NCBI GenBank assembly: GCA_041941305.1
Contig: JBGTQJ010000003.1
Coordinates: 124,001-188,000 of the forward strand
Length of the DNA: 64,000 nt
DNA from: JANSWP01 sp041941305
GTDB lineage: Bacteria > Bacteroidota > Bacteroidia > Chitinophagales > Saprospiraceae
Direction: 5' to 3'
The position numbers were made by a program, and so were the translations under genes. The stretch's first letter is position 1; each line of letters starts with the position of its first letter. Below, piece by piece: positions 9,501 through 15,891 of this stretch. Under the pieces are notes generated by a model. That model did no database searches and was not told where the DNA came from. It saw nothing but the letters and a program-made list of their open reading frames with translations.

Positions 9501-12473
9501 AGTTCGACGGGATTTATTCCGGCTGCTGAAGTAATGGACAATTGTGCTAACTGGACTTTGAAAATCTTTTCTCCAATTGGCGAATTGAATTATGCAAATG
9601 GTCAAAATGGAAATGAAGGCGGATCCATTCCCTCACCCGGATTAGAATTGGGATCCCACGAAATTATTTTCCAGGCTGAAGATGAATGTGGTAACGTTTC
9701 AGAATTCAGTACCATATTGGAAGTAGTGGACAATCAGGCTCCTTCTGCGATTTGTGATGAATTAACAGAGGTTACCTTGTCATCTGATGGACTTGCTACT
9801 ATCAATGCAGAAGATTTAGATGATGGTAGTCACGATAACTGTTGTCTGGATTATTTTGTAGCTAAAAAGATGGAAGAATCCTGCGGTAATTCGGACTTTG
9901 AAAGTACGCTGACTTTTTGCTGTGAAGATGTGAAAAGCAGTGCGATTGGGGTAATTTTAAGGGTATTTGACTGCCACGGCAATTACAATGAATGTATGAT
10001 ACAAGTGGTGGTAGATGATAAAGTGGTTCCCCAATTATTGGATTGTCCTGGTCCACAAACCATCACTTGTGATGATTGGATGGATGATTTACAAACCGCT
10101 TATCAACTCGGCGATCAATCTGTTTTTGATGTTTTTGGAAATCCTGAATATACAGACAATTGTGGTCAAAGTGTTGACTATCAGGTAAATGTGAATTTGG
10201 ACAATTGTGGTGTTGGAAGCATTTCCAGAATCTGGCAAGCTGAAGATGCCAACCCCGCCAACCCACCAATTACCTGTACTCAAATCATTCGAGTCGAACA
10301 TGTATCGGATTGGGTGGTGAGTTTCCCGGAAGATTTGACTGCTACTTGTGGGCAATCTGCCCCTGATTTTGGGGAACCTGAAATTTTCCAAGAAAGCTGT
10401 GAATTGATAGCCGTTTCTTTTGAGGATCAGGTGTTTGATGTAGTGCCGGATGCCTGTTATAAAATTACACGAAACTGGACAGTGATCAATTGGTGTGCTG
10501 TAGGAAGTGATTTGGATCAAGAGACTGTAGAAGAACCAGAAAGTCAATTGGGACTGCTATTCCCAGACTGTGATTTGGATGGTGATGGCGATTGTGATGA
10601 GCGCACTTTTCAAGATAGTCGAACTGCAACGGGCATTTCAGATACAGATCCGGATGCTGATGAACAGGATGGTTATATCATTTACCAACAAACCATCAAA
10701 GTGATTGATGAAGTGGTACCTGTTTTGACTTGTGAATCACTGAAAATTTGTTTAGAGGAAAACACTTGCGAAACTGGGCTTTCTATTCCACTACCCAATG
10801 TGATAGATTGTAGCTCAAATATTTCTATAACGGCTATTTCTGATTTGCCCAATTTTAACCAAAGTAGCTTCACTGCAAATGAAGTCTCACCTGGAAATTA
10901 TTTGTTGACCTACACTGCAACAGACAACTGCGGAAATTCATCTTCTTGTCAAATTGATGTGGAAGTTTCGGATTGTAAAAAACCAACGCCTTATTGCAAA
11001 TCGGGCTTGATAGTGACTTTGATGCCGAACTCTGAAAGTGTAACAGTATGGGCGAGTGATTTGAATGATGGTAGTTTTGATAACTGTTCTGAAGACTTAC
11101 AGTTTTCATTTTCCAGCGATTCAAATGATGACATCAGAATTTTTAATTGTCCAGATGTTGGTGGCAATTTAGTTGAAATCTGGGTGTCAGATGCTGCTGG
11201 AAATCAGGATTTCTGCAACACAGCCATTCAGGTACAAGCAACCATGGGGGCATGCGAACAATCGCCTTTAACTATTGGAGGATTGATTTTGACCACTGAT
11301 AATGAAGCAGTTGAACAAGTGAATGTGAATCTGAATGGATCTATCAATTCAGATTTTACAACAGAAGAGGACGGCATTTATTTATTCGATGATCTGGAAT
11401 TAGCAAATGATTACAGTATTCAACCGGAGAAAAATGATGACCTTTTGAATGGTGTAACGACTTTCGACCTGGTTTTGATAACCAAGCATATTTTGGGAAC
11501 TAAAAAACTGGATTCACCCTACAAAATGATAGCAGCCGATGTCAATCATTCAAACGCCATCACCACCTTTGATTTGGTCGCACTTCGCAAAGCGATATTA
11601 TTTGTAAGTGATGAATTTCCAAATAATGATTCCTGGCGATTTGTGGATACTTCTTATGAATTTCCAAATGAACAGAACCCCTGGCAGGAAGGTTTTCCAG
11701 AAGTCATTAGTTTGAACAATGTCGAAGAAAATGTGATAAATGCGGATTTTGTAGCCATTAAAATTGGAGATGTAAACCACAGTGCTTTACCCAATAGTTT
11801 TGCGGAATCGGAAGAGCGAAACCAAGGAAAGTCTTTGGTGATGAAAACCAAAGAACAGGAATTGGTTGCCGGCAATAATTACGAAATTGATTTCAGGGCA
11901 ATGCTTTCTGGAATTGAAGGATTCCAGTATTCAATAGTGTTCAACAGTCAGGTTGTTGATTTTAAAGGATTTATTCCAGCACTTTTGAAAAATCAAAATA
12001 TGGGATTTACCTTGCTGGAACAAGGAATAATAACAGTAAGCTGGAATGACATCTCTGATAATACAGAACTATTTACTTTGGAATTTCAGGCTAAAAAGTC
12101 GGGAAAATTGAGTGAGGTTTTGACAATCAATTCCCGCTTTACCCCTGCTGAGGCATATGCTCAAAATGGCGAATTATACGATATAGAGCTACAATTTGAG
12201 ATTGAACAGGAAGTTTTCAGTTTGTCCCAAAACCAACCAAATCCGTTTTCAGAATCGACCCACATTTCTTTTTATTTGCCAAAAGATAATTTCGCTGTAT
12301 TGACGATTTACGATGTAAACGGTCAGGAAATCAAATCTATAAAAGACAATTTTCATAAAGGAAATAATCAGGTTTTGATAGGACACCAGGATTTGCCTGC
12401 AAAGGGTATTTATTATTATCAGTTGAATGCAGAAAGATTTTCTGCTACGAGGAAAATGATTTTGATAGAATAG
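555..12473 (+). CDS. Giant multidomain T9SS-secreted surface protein (about 3,972 aa)
   Basis: Start chosen at ATG 555; the frame extends to a TTG at 519, but 555 (or ATG 612) gives a better signal peptide ending 'LFLFVFTTSLFAQ'. Visible order by nucleotide position: a two-component-regulator-type propeller, 680-1720 ('VWVGTNGLGLYKF', 'LWFGSNGGLLQYD'); a PKD domain, 1740-1970 ('WDFGDG'); a Gly-rich beta region, 2300-3650; a block of about four HYR-like ~80-residue repeats with 'DACGI' and 'VTLTVTD.N' signatures, 4620-5580; a dockerin-like plus cohesin-like block, 5580-6540; more HYR-like repeats, 6830-8050; a long Cys-rich 'DNCG' region, 8050-11250; a second dockerin/cohesin-like block, 11270-12190; and a T9SS sorting domain, 12200-12470. 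No catalytic domain is evident. It is probably a long adhesive or structural surface protein; that role is inference. Confidence 0.9.
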   Translation: MKSRNLSTGFLKLSFTKLQMFSKAGMLILFLFVFTTSLFAQPTFVVTQVYNMDSVPEFGTNFFRAVEVDGDSNHVWVGTNGLGLYKFNKTNWEQINDPIFQSHKVRDIKKDTDGDIWVAWSKGSTIQAQVGRITHFETSDFSPANSYSVTNDGLISRAARGLAIAPGDSIWSAHTMETDHNGGVSYFDKIIGPPWSTTTAGMPQFDRDAFAIAVKGTQPWVGVGRDCGGSQCEPPYIVVLNNDGSFSHSYTKDNTPIPFTTSPSPRVTAIYHDSLGNSWVGLSGGAGLARQDTLGNWLMLDANNSGVPSGININEHAIKEDDGYLWFGSNGGLLQYDMELPVDSAASWNLYTTADGLPSNFITGVAVDENGSLWVTTNLGIAFLEKSFLLNPNFEFDEGECVNDNTFFFNTSTPKDSFQISIWDFGDGFKDTVMGEGHILHSFADTGLYDVKLTIFSAQGDSNFIVKSIQIDTVPQLKIKQLDRSPNLSSYDIMVPSALHYYLKVVDDKDSLYNHPFTLFYKFNADTLTSMPSDTTKGLVDLNLQLYGDSWSDPNDDLATANNTYTVSYDRFIGPCSQTVIVENQFSPFTINTIPLNGTKTNGGFGTLSGGASVCVAGCLDLGPWGDLKAIEIGGGVNVGFDVGYKYDIASNGDTLGLRVKLTGKAGLYADAEFGKFNIENLPYNATLSGTAAAINYNGSGSEYIETFIDWKLSGLDKYMQALYYLSDGAYHQTKGIGSLNLFMLRLLIGKYLSSQSITPDFASYGNSYTVNGSLGSKANLNFALKEFDFGAGAGLKLGVDVGVNVGVNSGYEVGTSIEKNGGLITQTTSFNQYGGYSFNITAGAANSLNADPVTIGLSLPNVKLVTGGKQRGYNFERRRGEKQGATINMVGAYEESLSLGELIKEEKKSINLAKKVTDHLGAVAPNNDIVAFLDGKDVDFSFNPLNTISGSPLVEIDDLIKKTRAAYPNNQNWKARDFTVDETRAYAKTQKYGLNLEISRAAGLAGVTLKGGIEVGVYGNTEYPISNSMFLIEMDTFVPILEFPRDGDFETLFPSPTEITVVEDLMDAIVSIYNASIQKLKEFGSFLKEAAKDIILNHTILSNLGLGRELLKDALFRGMAEKMSQDDISTLQISYPNDGSVFPMDADSRMQLFYPAGLSMEITENQADTFLVISDYFFFEAWNATDTFDIAPNGDFEVITCVGKDDLTFLGLDTSSTVELFHLGNQDTLWKSVGMGGDTLDLNGLGVYALGVRMMTDTVQPVITIPVIADTLTFLDSITFEITDAISGVKWESVQCIVDGEQIPVGRIDQSSQGFILINDFPTGLDTNVQVLLVAMDRFRNTNYTVLEVDVDLLVPEAICQDITTYLEATGNSTILPAQIDNGSNDNYGIDSLSLNIEDFNCNHVGIISTTLTVTDLNGLTASCMANVTVQDTVSPTAMCQNNLVLDLPASGEIEITVAQIDNGSSDACTLSSSVLSKTKFTCDDVGNQLVTLTVTDVNNNESSCQTTLTIQDKIISNIQCKDYTLQLDAQGMGSLQASDIDDGSNDACGIQSLQIDKTNFTCMDIGTHQVTLTIQDKNGNSENCTATVTVEDKEQPNALCKDTTLVLPTPMSSFTLTADDLDAGSTDACGIMSKSIDQTVFGAAQSGINLVTLTVTDIYNNVGTCISTVTVLGIDFDLDGQIKRENGDPVENVDVQLSGDLMETLMTDANGDYSRVQIPRNSDFTITPGKDDGDQECLTVKDLILIEQIHFGILPSATPYQIIAADVNKSNAITSFDYIQARQVLLGINDKFPDNEAWRFVPEHYVFPEPMNPFSTAHPPFPESVNIPDLMMDETVNFIAIKTGEPSNCDEMIQPGDLEFEMRDDLVLPGETIAVPMRVNNFMEYLGYQGSIQWDPTALEFKSIDNLALAGLTQAWFGTHNAATGQLTFGWHDVNLTGESLTDSTAVFELVFEVIGNPGTTTMVTFEDNPLELLAVNTNMNVLDINTTNATITIVDQFFKFEYNGADTFSVDANCLGTFDLGGVLPTVLPEVPAIQFVINDYLDVAATGYDWNDPVPVNTTVTVVWTAMDNFNNEASFLFDVHFIDDAPPDLNCQNFTVELDANGNGTVIATDFDPNLSDNCGIQSTSVVPNTFDCSHVGSNLVTVTVLDVNDNSSSCMTNAMIQDNIAPHAICKDITIQLNVNGLASITASDVDDNSTDACGIQSQMLDTNTFDCQHVGANTATLTITDMNDNSADCQAIVTVQDNVPPIVLCQDLTVQLDQNGSATVTAQEIDNNSTDACGIQNLSLNQTSFNCNQVGQNTVTLTVEDVNMNTATCNSIVTVVDEVHPSINCPPALIAICDISEIPAYNFVSEFINNGGLATDNCEIDNDGIQFVSDVSDGMSCPETVTRTYEISDVNGNTASCTQTITINDEILPEAICQNISVLLDASGNASVNAQMVNGGSTDNCGNIALSASISNFDCNQIGPRTTTLTVTDDCGNENSCNADVAVIYSDGCPLPELKNENGPIISDPCICRTNGEFDEEVHLEAPSGQGNTWVIKSTTLLDPNTMQVLAIGTVLTEYPLGNGFSKYAIAGIHLDGIGYEIFVENPTYYPNVILSISNTCYYPKPEIEGFDNAICLFTNPFDLQGNAGGVELDSEMFTINNLPATQVDPLVLGIGIHTVTFTVDAGTAASMSMADPGCVASTSKTFEIFETPEQVVCNALVQVAMDENCEAYLNPDLVLEGTYFCEDDYLVEVFDDNISLGDVLNGNYLGQILTFKVSHQPSGNFCWGELILEDKMPPVVDCAGNYDVSCSENIESSAFYPSVSDNCDAQPFLQLTDETIADNDICDDGNVVIQRTWAATDDAGNQSQACIDLINISRPEVNFPESVTWTCEAYNANDNVIDVQQSGEPTGIQGTYCQYGISHADQTLDDCGSTFKIIRTWTVVDWCTNEIITLGANGKDNVQTIGILDTQAPEIQSEFIQLNANVTATHPQSCSSTGFIPAAEVMDNCANWTLKIFSPIGELNYANGQNGNEGGSIPSPGLELGSHEIIFQAEDECGNVSEFSTILEVVDNQAPSAICDELTEVTLSSDGLATINAEDLDDGSHDNCCLDYFVAKKMEESCGNSDFESTLTFCCEDVKSSAIGVILRVFDCHGNYNECMIQVVVDDKVVPQLLDCPGPQTITCDDWMDDLQTAYQLGDQSVFDVFGNPEYTDNCGQSVDYQVNVNLDNCGVGSISRIWQAEDANPANPPITCTQIIRVEHVSDWVVSFPEDLTATCGQSAPDFGEPEIFQESCELIAVSFEDQVFDVVPDACYKITRNWTVINWCAVGSDLDQETVEEPESQLGLLFPDCDLDGDGDCDERTFQDSRTATGISDTDPDADEQDGYIIYQQTIKVIDEVVPVLTCESLKICLEENTCETGLSIPLPNVIDCSSNISITAISDLPNFNQSSFTANEVSPGNYLLTYTATDNCGNSSSCQIDVEVSDCKKPTPYCKSGLIVTLMPNSESVTVWASDLNDGSFDNCSEDLQFSFSSDSNDDIRIFNCPDVGGNLVEIWVSDAAGNQDFCNTAIQVQATMGACEQSPLTIGGLILTTDNEAVEQVNVNLNGSINSDFTTEEDGIYLFDDLELANDYSIQPEKNDDLLNGVTTFDLVLITKHILGTKKLDSPYKMIAADVNHSNAITTFDLVALRKAILFVSDEFPNNDSWRFVDTSYEFPNEQNPWQEGFPEVISLNNVEENVINADFVAIKIGDVNHSALPNSFAESEERNQGKSLVMKTKEQELVAGNNYEIDFRAMLSGIEGFQYSIVFNSQVVDFKGFIPALLKNQNMGFTLLEQGIITVSWNDISDNTELFTLEFQAKKSGKLSEVLTINSRFTPAEAYAQNGELYDIELQFEIEQEVFSLSQNQPNPFSESTHISFYLPKDNFAVLTIYDVNGQEIKSIKDNFHKGNNQVLIGHQDLPAKGIYYYQLNAERFSATRKMILIE

Positions 12474-12483
12474 CTTTGTTCGG

Positions 12484-12548
12484 TTGTCTGTTGTCTGTTG
12501 TCTGTTGTCTGTTTATCTAACCGACAACAGACAACAGACAACAGACAA
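12484..12548. repeat. Palindromic heptamer array (4x ttgtctg / 3x cagacaa)
   Basis: Four exact copies of ttgtctg (12484-12511) are followed, after a 13-nt gap, by gacaa and three copies of the complementary heptamer cagacaa (12523-12548). The arms pair perfectly over 26 bp. The array begins 10 bases after the giant gene's stop codon and ends just before the promoter of the next gene. It may act as a terminator; it belongs to a family of 7-bp-period arrays seen elsewhere in the window. Confidence 0.9.
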
Positions 12549-12557
12549 AAAATAACC

Positions 12558-12565
12558 TACTTTTG
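12558..12565 (+). promoter_or_regulatory. -7 element of the methyltransferase gene
   Basis: TACTTTTG matches the Bacteroidota -7 consensus TAnnTTTG and lies 17 bases before the ATG at 12583. The -33 region would fall inside the heptamer palindrome and no clear TTTG is seen there. Confidence 0.45.
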
Positions 12566-12582
12566 CCCCAAAACCGAATTCC

Positions 12583-13329
12583 ATGTCTTCCTCCCAATTC
12601 TACAACCACTATCTCACCCAGATTCATCACAAAGGGTATGGGCACGTCGCTGAGCATGCAGGACAAACCATATTACAAATTATTGAAAGAGAAAATAAAC
12701 CTTCCCAAAAGATAATTGAATTGGGTTGTGGAAGTGGCATTACAGCCAAATTGCTTTCTGAAGCAGGGCACAAGGTTCTGGGAGTGGACTACTCTGCTTC
12801 AATGATAAACTTGGCTAGAAGAGAAGCAACCAAAGCTACTTTTCACCAACAGAGTCTTTTTGATTTTGATTTTCCACCATGTGATATGGTGCTTTCCATA
12901 GGCCAGGTTCTCAACTATTTATTTGATGGGAAAAGCAATCTTGAGAATTTGAATACTCTATTTGGAGATATTTATAAGTCATTGAATAGTAAGGGGTTAT
13001 TTGTGTTTGATGTTTTGTTAAATGGAACGATAGGTGAAGAAAGTCCGAAAATCAAATTAGTTGATAATGAAAACTGGACGCTTTTTGTAGAAATTTCAGA
13101 AGATCCAACAACACAAATACTCACCCGAGATATTCGTCTCTTTTATAAGGAAGGAGCACTCTATCGGAAAAACAGAGAGATACATCGCCAAAGGTTGTTT
13201 AACGAGGATGACTTGAGGCTTGTTTTAAACGAAATAGGCTTTGAGGTTGAAGTATCAAATAAATATGGCGAGTTGGAACTTGGGAGAGGTTATCGTGCGT
13301 TTTTTTGTAAAAAGAAACCCAATTCATAA
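12583..13329 (+). CDS. Class I SAM-dependent methyltransferase
   Basis: The 248-residue protein has the Rossmann methyltransferase motif I 'IIELGCGSGITAKLL' (about residues 45-59) followed by the acidic motif 'VLGVDYSASMINLAR' and motif IV-like 'DMVLSIGQVLNYL'. These bind S-adenosylmethionine. The C-terminal half is the beta-rich region usual for small-molecule methyltransferases ('RDIRLFYKEGALYRKNREIHRQRLFNEDDL'). The substrate cannot be told from sequence. No signal peptide is present, so it should be cytoplasmic. It is a single gene with its own promoter-like element, followed by a large palindrome. Confidence 0.85.
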   Translation: MSSSQFYNHYLTQIHHKGYGHVAEHAGQTILQIIERENKPSQKIIELGCGSGITAKLLSEAGHKVLGVDYSASMINLARREATKATFHQQSLFDFDFPPCDMVLSIGQVLNYLFDGKSNLENLNTLFGDIYKSLNSKGLFVFDVLLNGTIGEESPKIKLVDNENWTLFVEISEDPTTQILTRDIRLFYKEGALYRKNREIHRQRLFNEDDLRLVLNEIGFEVEVSNKYGELELGRGYRAFFCKKKPNS

Positions 13330-13362
13330 CCTTTAGTACTTTAACTTTAGAGAAGGATTTTT

Positions 13363-13489
13363 AGGTGATGCCTTGAGCGAATGAAGATGAGCAAAGCAAA
13401 AGGTGTTGCCTTAAAAATTTTTGCTTTAAGGACCCTTTTCGAGGCAACACCTTCTGCTCTACACAAAGCACTGACTCAAGGCATCACCT
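13363..13489. repeat. Large interrupted palindrome, possible miniature element or cruciform
   Basis: An outer perfect 15-bp inverted repeat (aggtgatgccttgag, 13363-13377; complement 13475-13489) encloses an inner perfect 12-bp inverted repeat (aaggtgttgcct, 13400-13411; complement 13442-13453). The outer pairing continues imperfectly outwards into ggattttt/aaaaagcc. No protein is encoded between the arms and no transposase is near. It fills the space between the methyltransferase and the GNAT operon and could be a terminator, a miniature inverted-repeat element, or both. Confidence 0.75.
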
Positions 13490-13536
13490 CAAAAAGCCAA
13501 TATTAGATTTGTCGCCGAAGTTTAAATTCGTTCAAA

Positions 13537-14034
13537 GTGAACATCCGACCTATTAAAAATCATGAACTGCCTTTCCTTAAAGAAATGCTCTACGAAGCCC
13601 TGTTTGTCCCTGAAGGAGCCACTCCTTTCCCAAAATCCATTCTCGAAAAACCAGAAATTTCAAAATACATTCATGATTGGGGAAGGGTAGGGGATTTGGC
13701 GATGGTTTGTGAAAAGGAAGGAAGTTTAGTAGGTGCAGTTTGGCTTCGACAATTTACATATCCAAAAATCGGATATGGTTATGTAGATGATGAAACACCA
13801 GAATTGACGATGGCAGTTGTGAAGGGGTATAGAAATCGAGGTTTTGGGACCAGGATGTTGGAAGAAATTTGGAAAATTGCTATTCCAAAATTAGCAAATG
13901 CTATTTCTTTGAGCGTGGATAAACGGAATCCTGCAATCCACCTTTATCGTCGTTTTGAGTTTACAATAATAAAAGAGGAAGAAACGGCTTTTACGATGAT
14001 TAAAAGAAATAATTATGGTCATACATTACGATAA
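13537..14034 (+). CDS. GNAT-family N-acetyltransferase
   Basis: The 165-residue protein begins at GTG 13537 ('MNIRPIKNHELPFL', the usual GNAT opening strand). It contains the acetyl-CoA-binding motif A 'LTMAVVKGYRNRGFGTRMLEEIWK' (about residues 88-111, with the R-x-x-G-x-G/A core) and motif B-like 'ISLSVDKRNPAIHLYRRFEF'. It would transfer an acetyl group to an unknown amine. It is the first gene of a tight four-gene cluster and overlaps the next gene by 20 bases, which suggests coupled translation. Confidence 0.85.
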   Translation: MNIRPIKNHELPFLKEMLYEALFVPEGATPFPKSILEKPEISKYIHDWGRVGDLAMVCEKEGSLVGAVWLRQFTYPKIGYGYVDDETPELTMAVVKGYRNRGFGTRMLEEIWKIAIPKLANAISLSVDKRNPAIHLYRRFEFTIIKEEETAFTMIKRNNYGHTLR

Positions 14035-14485
14035 TCTTGAAAAATTGCTTTCAGCGCTTGAAAATTCTCAAAAGGAAACGCTGGGATATTTCAATTTGCC
14101 AGAAAGTGAATTGGAAAAGCAATACGCGCCTGGAAAATGGACAGTTAAGCAGTTATTGCATCACCTGGCAGACGCCGAAACTGTCTTGTACGAACGAATC
14201 AGGAGAGCAATTGCAGCTCCCAACCAGGTAATCTGGAATTTTGATCAGGATGCCTGGTGTGAGAAGTTGGATTATGTAAATGTGCCCCTTGAAATGAATA
14301 AACCACTTTTTGAGTCTACCAGAAACATGGTGATTTATTATGCAAAAAAATATTACAAGTCGCTTGGTGGCAATGAATTCGTACATAGTTCAACAGGAAA
14401 AAGAACTTTGAAGGATGAGTTTGAGAAAGTAGCCTGGCACAATGAACATCATTTGGAACAAATTAGACAAGCTTTGAGAAAATAA
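14015..14485 (+). CDS. DinB-superfamily protein
   Basis: 156 residues, with the DinB/DUF664-type four-helix architecture. The usual metal-ligand histidines are visible in 'GKWTVKQLLHHLADAE' (H49/H50) and 'VAWHNEHHLEQI' (H142, H146). Family members include thiol-dependent transferases such as the bacillithiol transferase BstA, but the actual substrate here is unknown. It overlaps the GNAT gene by 20 bases and is followed after 6 bases by the MerB-like gene. The protein is cytoplasmic, with no signal peptide. Confidence 0.8.
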   Translation: MVIHYDNLEKLLSALENSQKETLGYFNLPESELEKQYAPGKWTVKQLLHHLADAETVLYERIRRAIAAPNQVIWNFDQDAWCEKLDYVNVPLEMNKPLFESTRNMVIYYAKKYYKSLGGNEFVHSSTGKRTLKDEFEKVAWHNEHHLEQIRQALRK

Positions 14486-14491
14486 TCAAAC

Positions 14492-15172
14492 ATGATAAGT
14501 CATTCCACTCTTCACTATGCCATCTTAAAATATATCATCGAGAAGGGATATGCTCCTGGTGTATCTCAGCTATCCAAAATATTATCTGAAGAGGAGAATT
14601 CTGTCGTCCAAGCCCTTTACGACTTACAGGAATACCACGGGGTTGTATTGCATCCGAATGAACCAAAAATTTGGGTGATTCACCCTTTCTCATTAGCCCC
14701 TACTAATTTTTTGGTAGAAACGAAATCTGGAAAATGGTGGGGCAACTGTGCCTGGTGTTCATTAGGAGTAGCTGCGCTTTTGAAAGAAGACTTAACCATC
14801 ACCACTACTTTTGGAGCACACGGTGAGAAAATAATAATTCATATTCAGGATGGAGAGGTTGAAGAAAAGGATTTGTTGGTACATTTTCCAATACCAATGA
14901 AAAAAGCCTGGGACAATGTGATTTATACCTGTTCTACAATGTTGGTTTTTAAAGATTTACCACAAGTTGAAGATTGGTGTATGCAGCATAATATTCCAAA
15001 AGGAGATGTACAGCCCATTTCCAAAATCTGGGAATTTTCGAAAAAGTGGTATGGAAATCATCTCAATCCCAATTGGAAAAAGTGGACAATGGAAGAAGCC
15101 AAAGAATTGTTTGAAGAATTTGAACTAAATCATGAGATTTGGGATTTGGAAACTTCAGCTTCCAGATTTTGA
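14492..15172 (+). CDS. Alkylmercury lyase (MerB)-like protein
   Basis: 226 residues. An N-terminal winged-helix-like region ('YAILKYIIEKGYAPGVSQLSKILSEEE') leads into the MerB-type core with 'HPFSLAPTNFLVET', 'NCAWCSLGVAALL' and 'IYTCSTMLVFKDLPQVEDWC'. In true organomercurial lyases two cysteines and an aspartate cleave the carbon-mercury bond. Here the cysteines can be placed at C89 and C147, but the position of the aspartate (three residues after the first cysteine) is glycine (G92). The gene lies among general enzymes rather than in a mer operon. Mercury activity is therefore uncertain; a different thiol chemistry is possible. Confidence 0.7.
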   Translation: MISHSTLHYAILKYIIEKGYAPGVSQLSKILSEEENSVVQALYDLQEYHGVVLHPNEPKIWVIHPFSLAPTNFLVETKSGKWWGNCAWCSLGVAALLKEDLTITTTFGAHGEKIIIHIQDGEVEEKDLLVHFPIPMKKAWDNVIYTCSTMLVFKDLPQVEDWCMQHNIPKGDVQPISKIWEFSKKWYGNHLNPNWKKWTMEEAKELFEEFELNHEIWDLETSASRF

Positions 15173-15184
15173 AAAAATGAACTG

Positions 15185-15880
15185 ATGAAAACGATAAAAA
15201 CCATTGCATTTGATGCAGACGATACCCTTTGGGTAAACGAACCAATTTTTACTAAAACTCAGGATCGACTCAAAGGCTTACTGGAAAAATATATTGAAGA
15301 AGCGGATTTTGATGCTAGATTGTATGCCACCGAAAAGAAAAATCTAAAGCTTTTTGGCTATGGCATCAAGGGTTTTATGTTGTCTATGATAGAGTCTGCC
15401 ATCGAATTGTCAAATGAACAAGTAAACGGTAGCGAGATTCAAAAAATCATCGAAATGGGCAAGGAGATGATTGAACATCCGGTGCATTTACTTCCCAATG
15501 TGGAGGAAACATTGGAGCAACTCAAAGATGATTTTGAACTCATGATTATCACAAAGGGCGATTTATTTGACCAGGAAAGCAAAATTGCCCGGTCGGGTTT
15601 GGCACATTATTTTGACAAAATTGAAATTGTAAGCGAAAAGGATGAGCCCACTTATCGGAAGGTTCTTTCCAGGCACCAGATTGATCTCAGCACTTTCTTA
15701 ATGGTTGGCAATTCTTTGAAATCAGATGTAATTCCAATTTGCAATATTGGTGGGCGAGCTGTGCATATTCCTTTTCATACGACCTGGGTGCATGAGGCGG
15801 TACCGATTCACCATGCTGATGGGGTAGAGTATGAGGAAATGGGGGATATGAGTTTGTTGCCGGAGTTTTTGAGTCTGTAA
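15185..15880 (+). CDS. HAD-superfamily hydrolase
   Basis: 231 residues with haloacid dehalogenase motifs: motif I 'IAFDADDTLW' (D10 nucleophile, D12 acid/base), motif II 'LMIITKGD', the lysine of motif III near 'EIVSEKDEPTY', and motif IV-like 'FLMVGNSLKSDVIPICNIGG'. The helical cap between motifs I and II suggests a C1-type small-molecule phosphatase; the substrate is unknown. It is the last gene of the cluster starting at 13537, 12 bases after the MerB-like gene, and converges on the Fic gene with only 11 bases between stops. Confidence 0.88.
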   Translation: MKTIKTIAFDADDTLWVNEPIFTKTQDRLKGLLEKYIEEADFDARLYATEKKNLKLFGYGIKGFMLSMIESAIELSNEQVNGSEIQKIIEMGKEMIEHPVHLLPNVEETLEQLKDDFELMIITKGDLFDQESKIARSGLAHYFDKIEIVSEKDEPTYRKVLSRHQIDLSTFLMVGNSLKSDVIPICNIGGRAVHIPFHTTWVHEAVPIHHADGVEYEEMGDMSLLPEFLSL

Positions 15881-15891
15881 AATCAGAAAAG

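Noticed and set aside
13363..13489. Complete insertion sequence
   Set aside because: The inverted repeats enclose no open frame of useful length and no transposase is nearby; at most it is a miniature, non-autonomous element.
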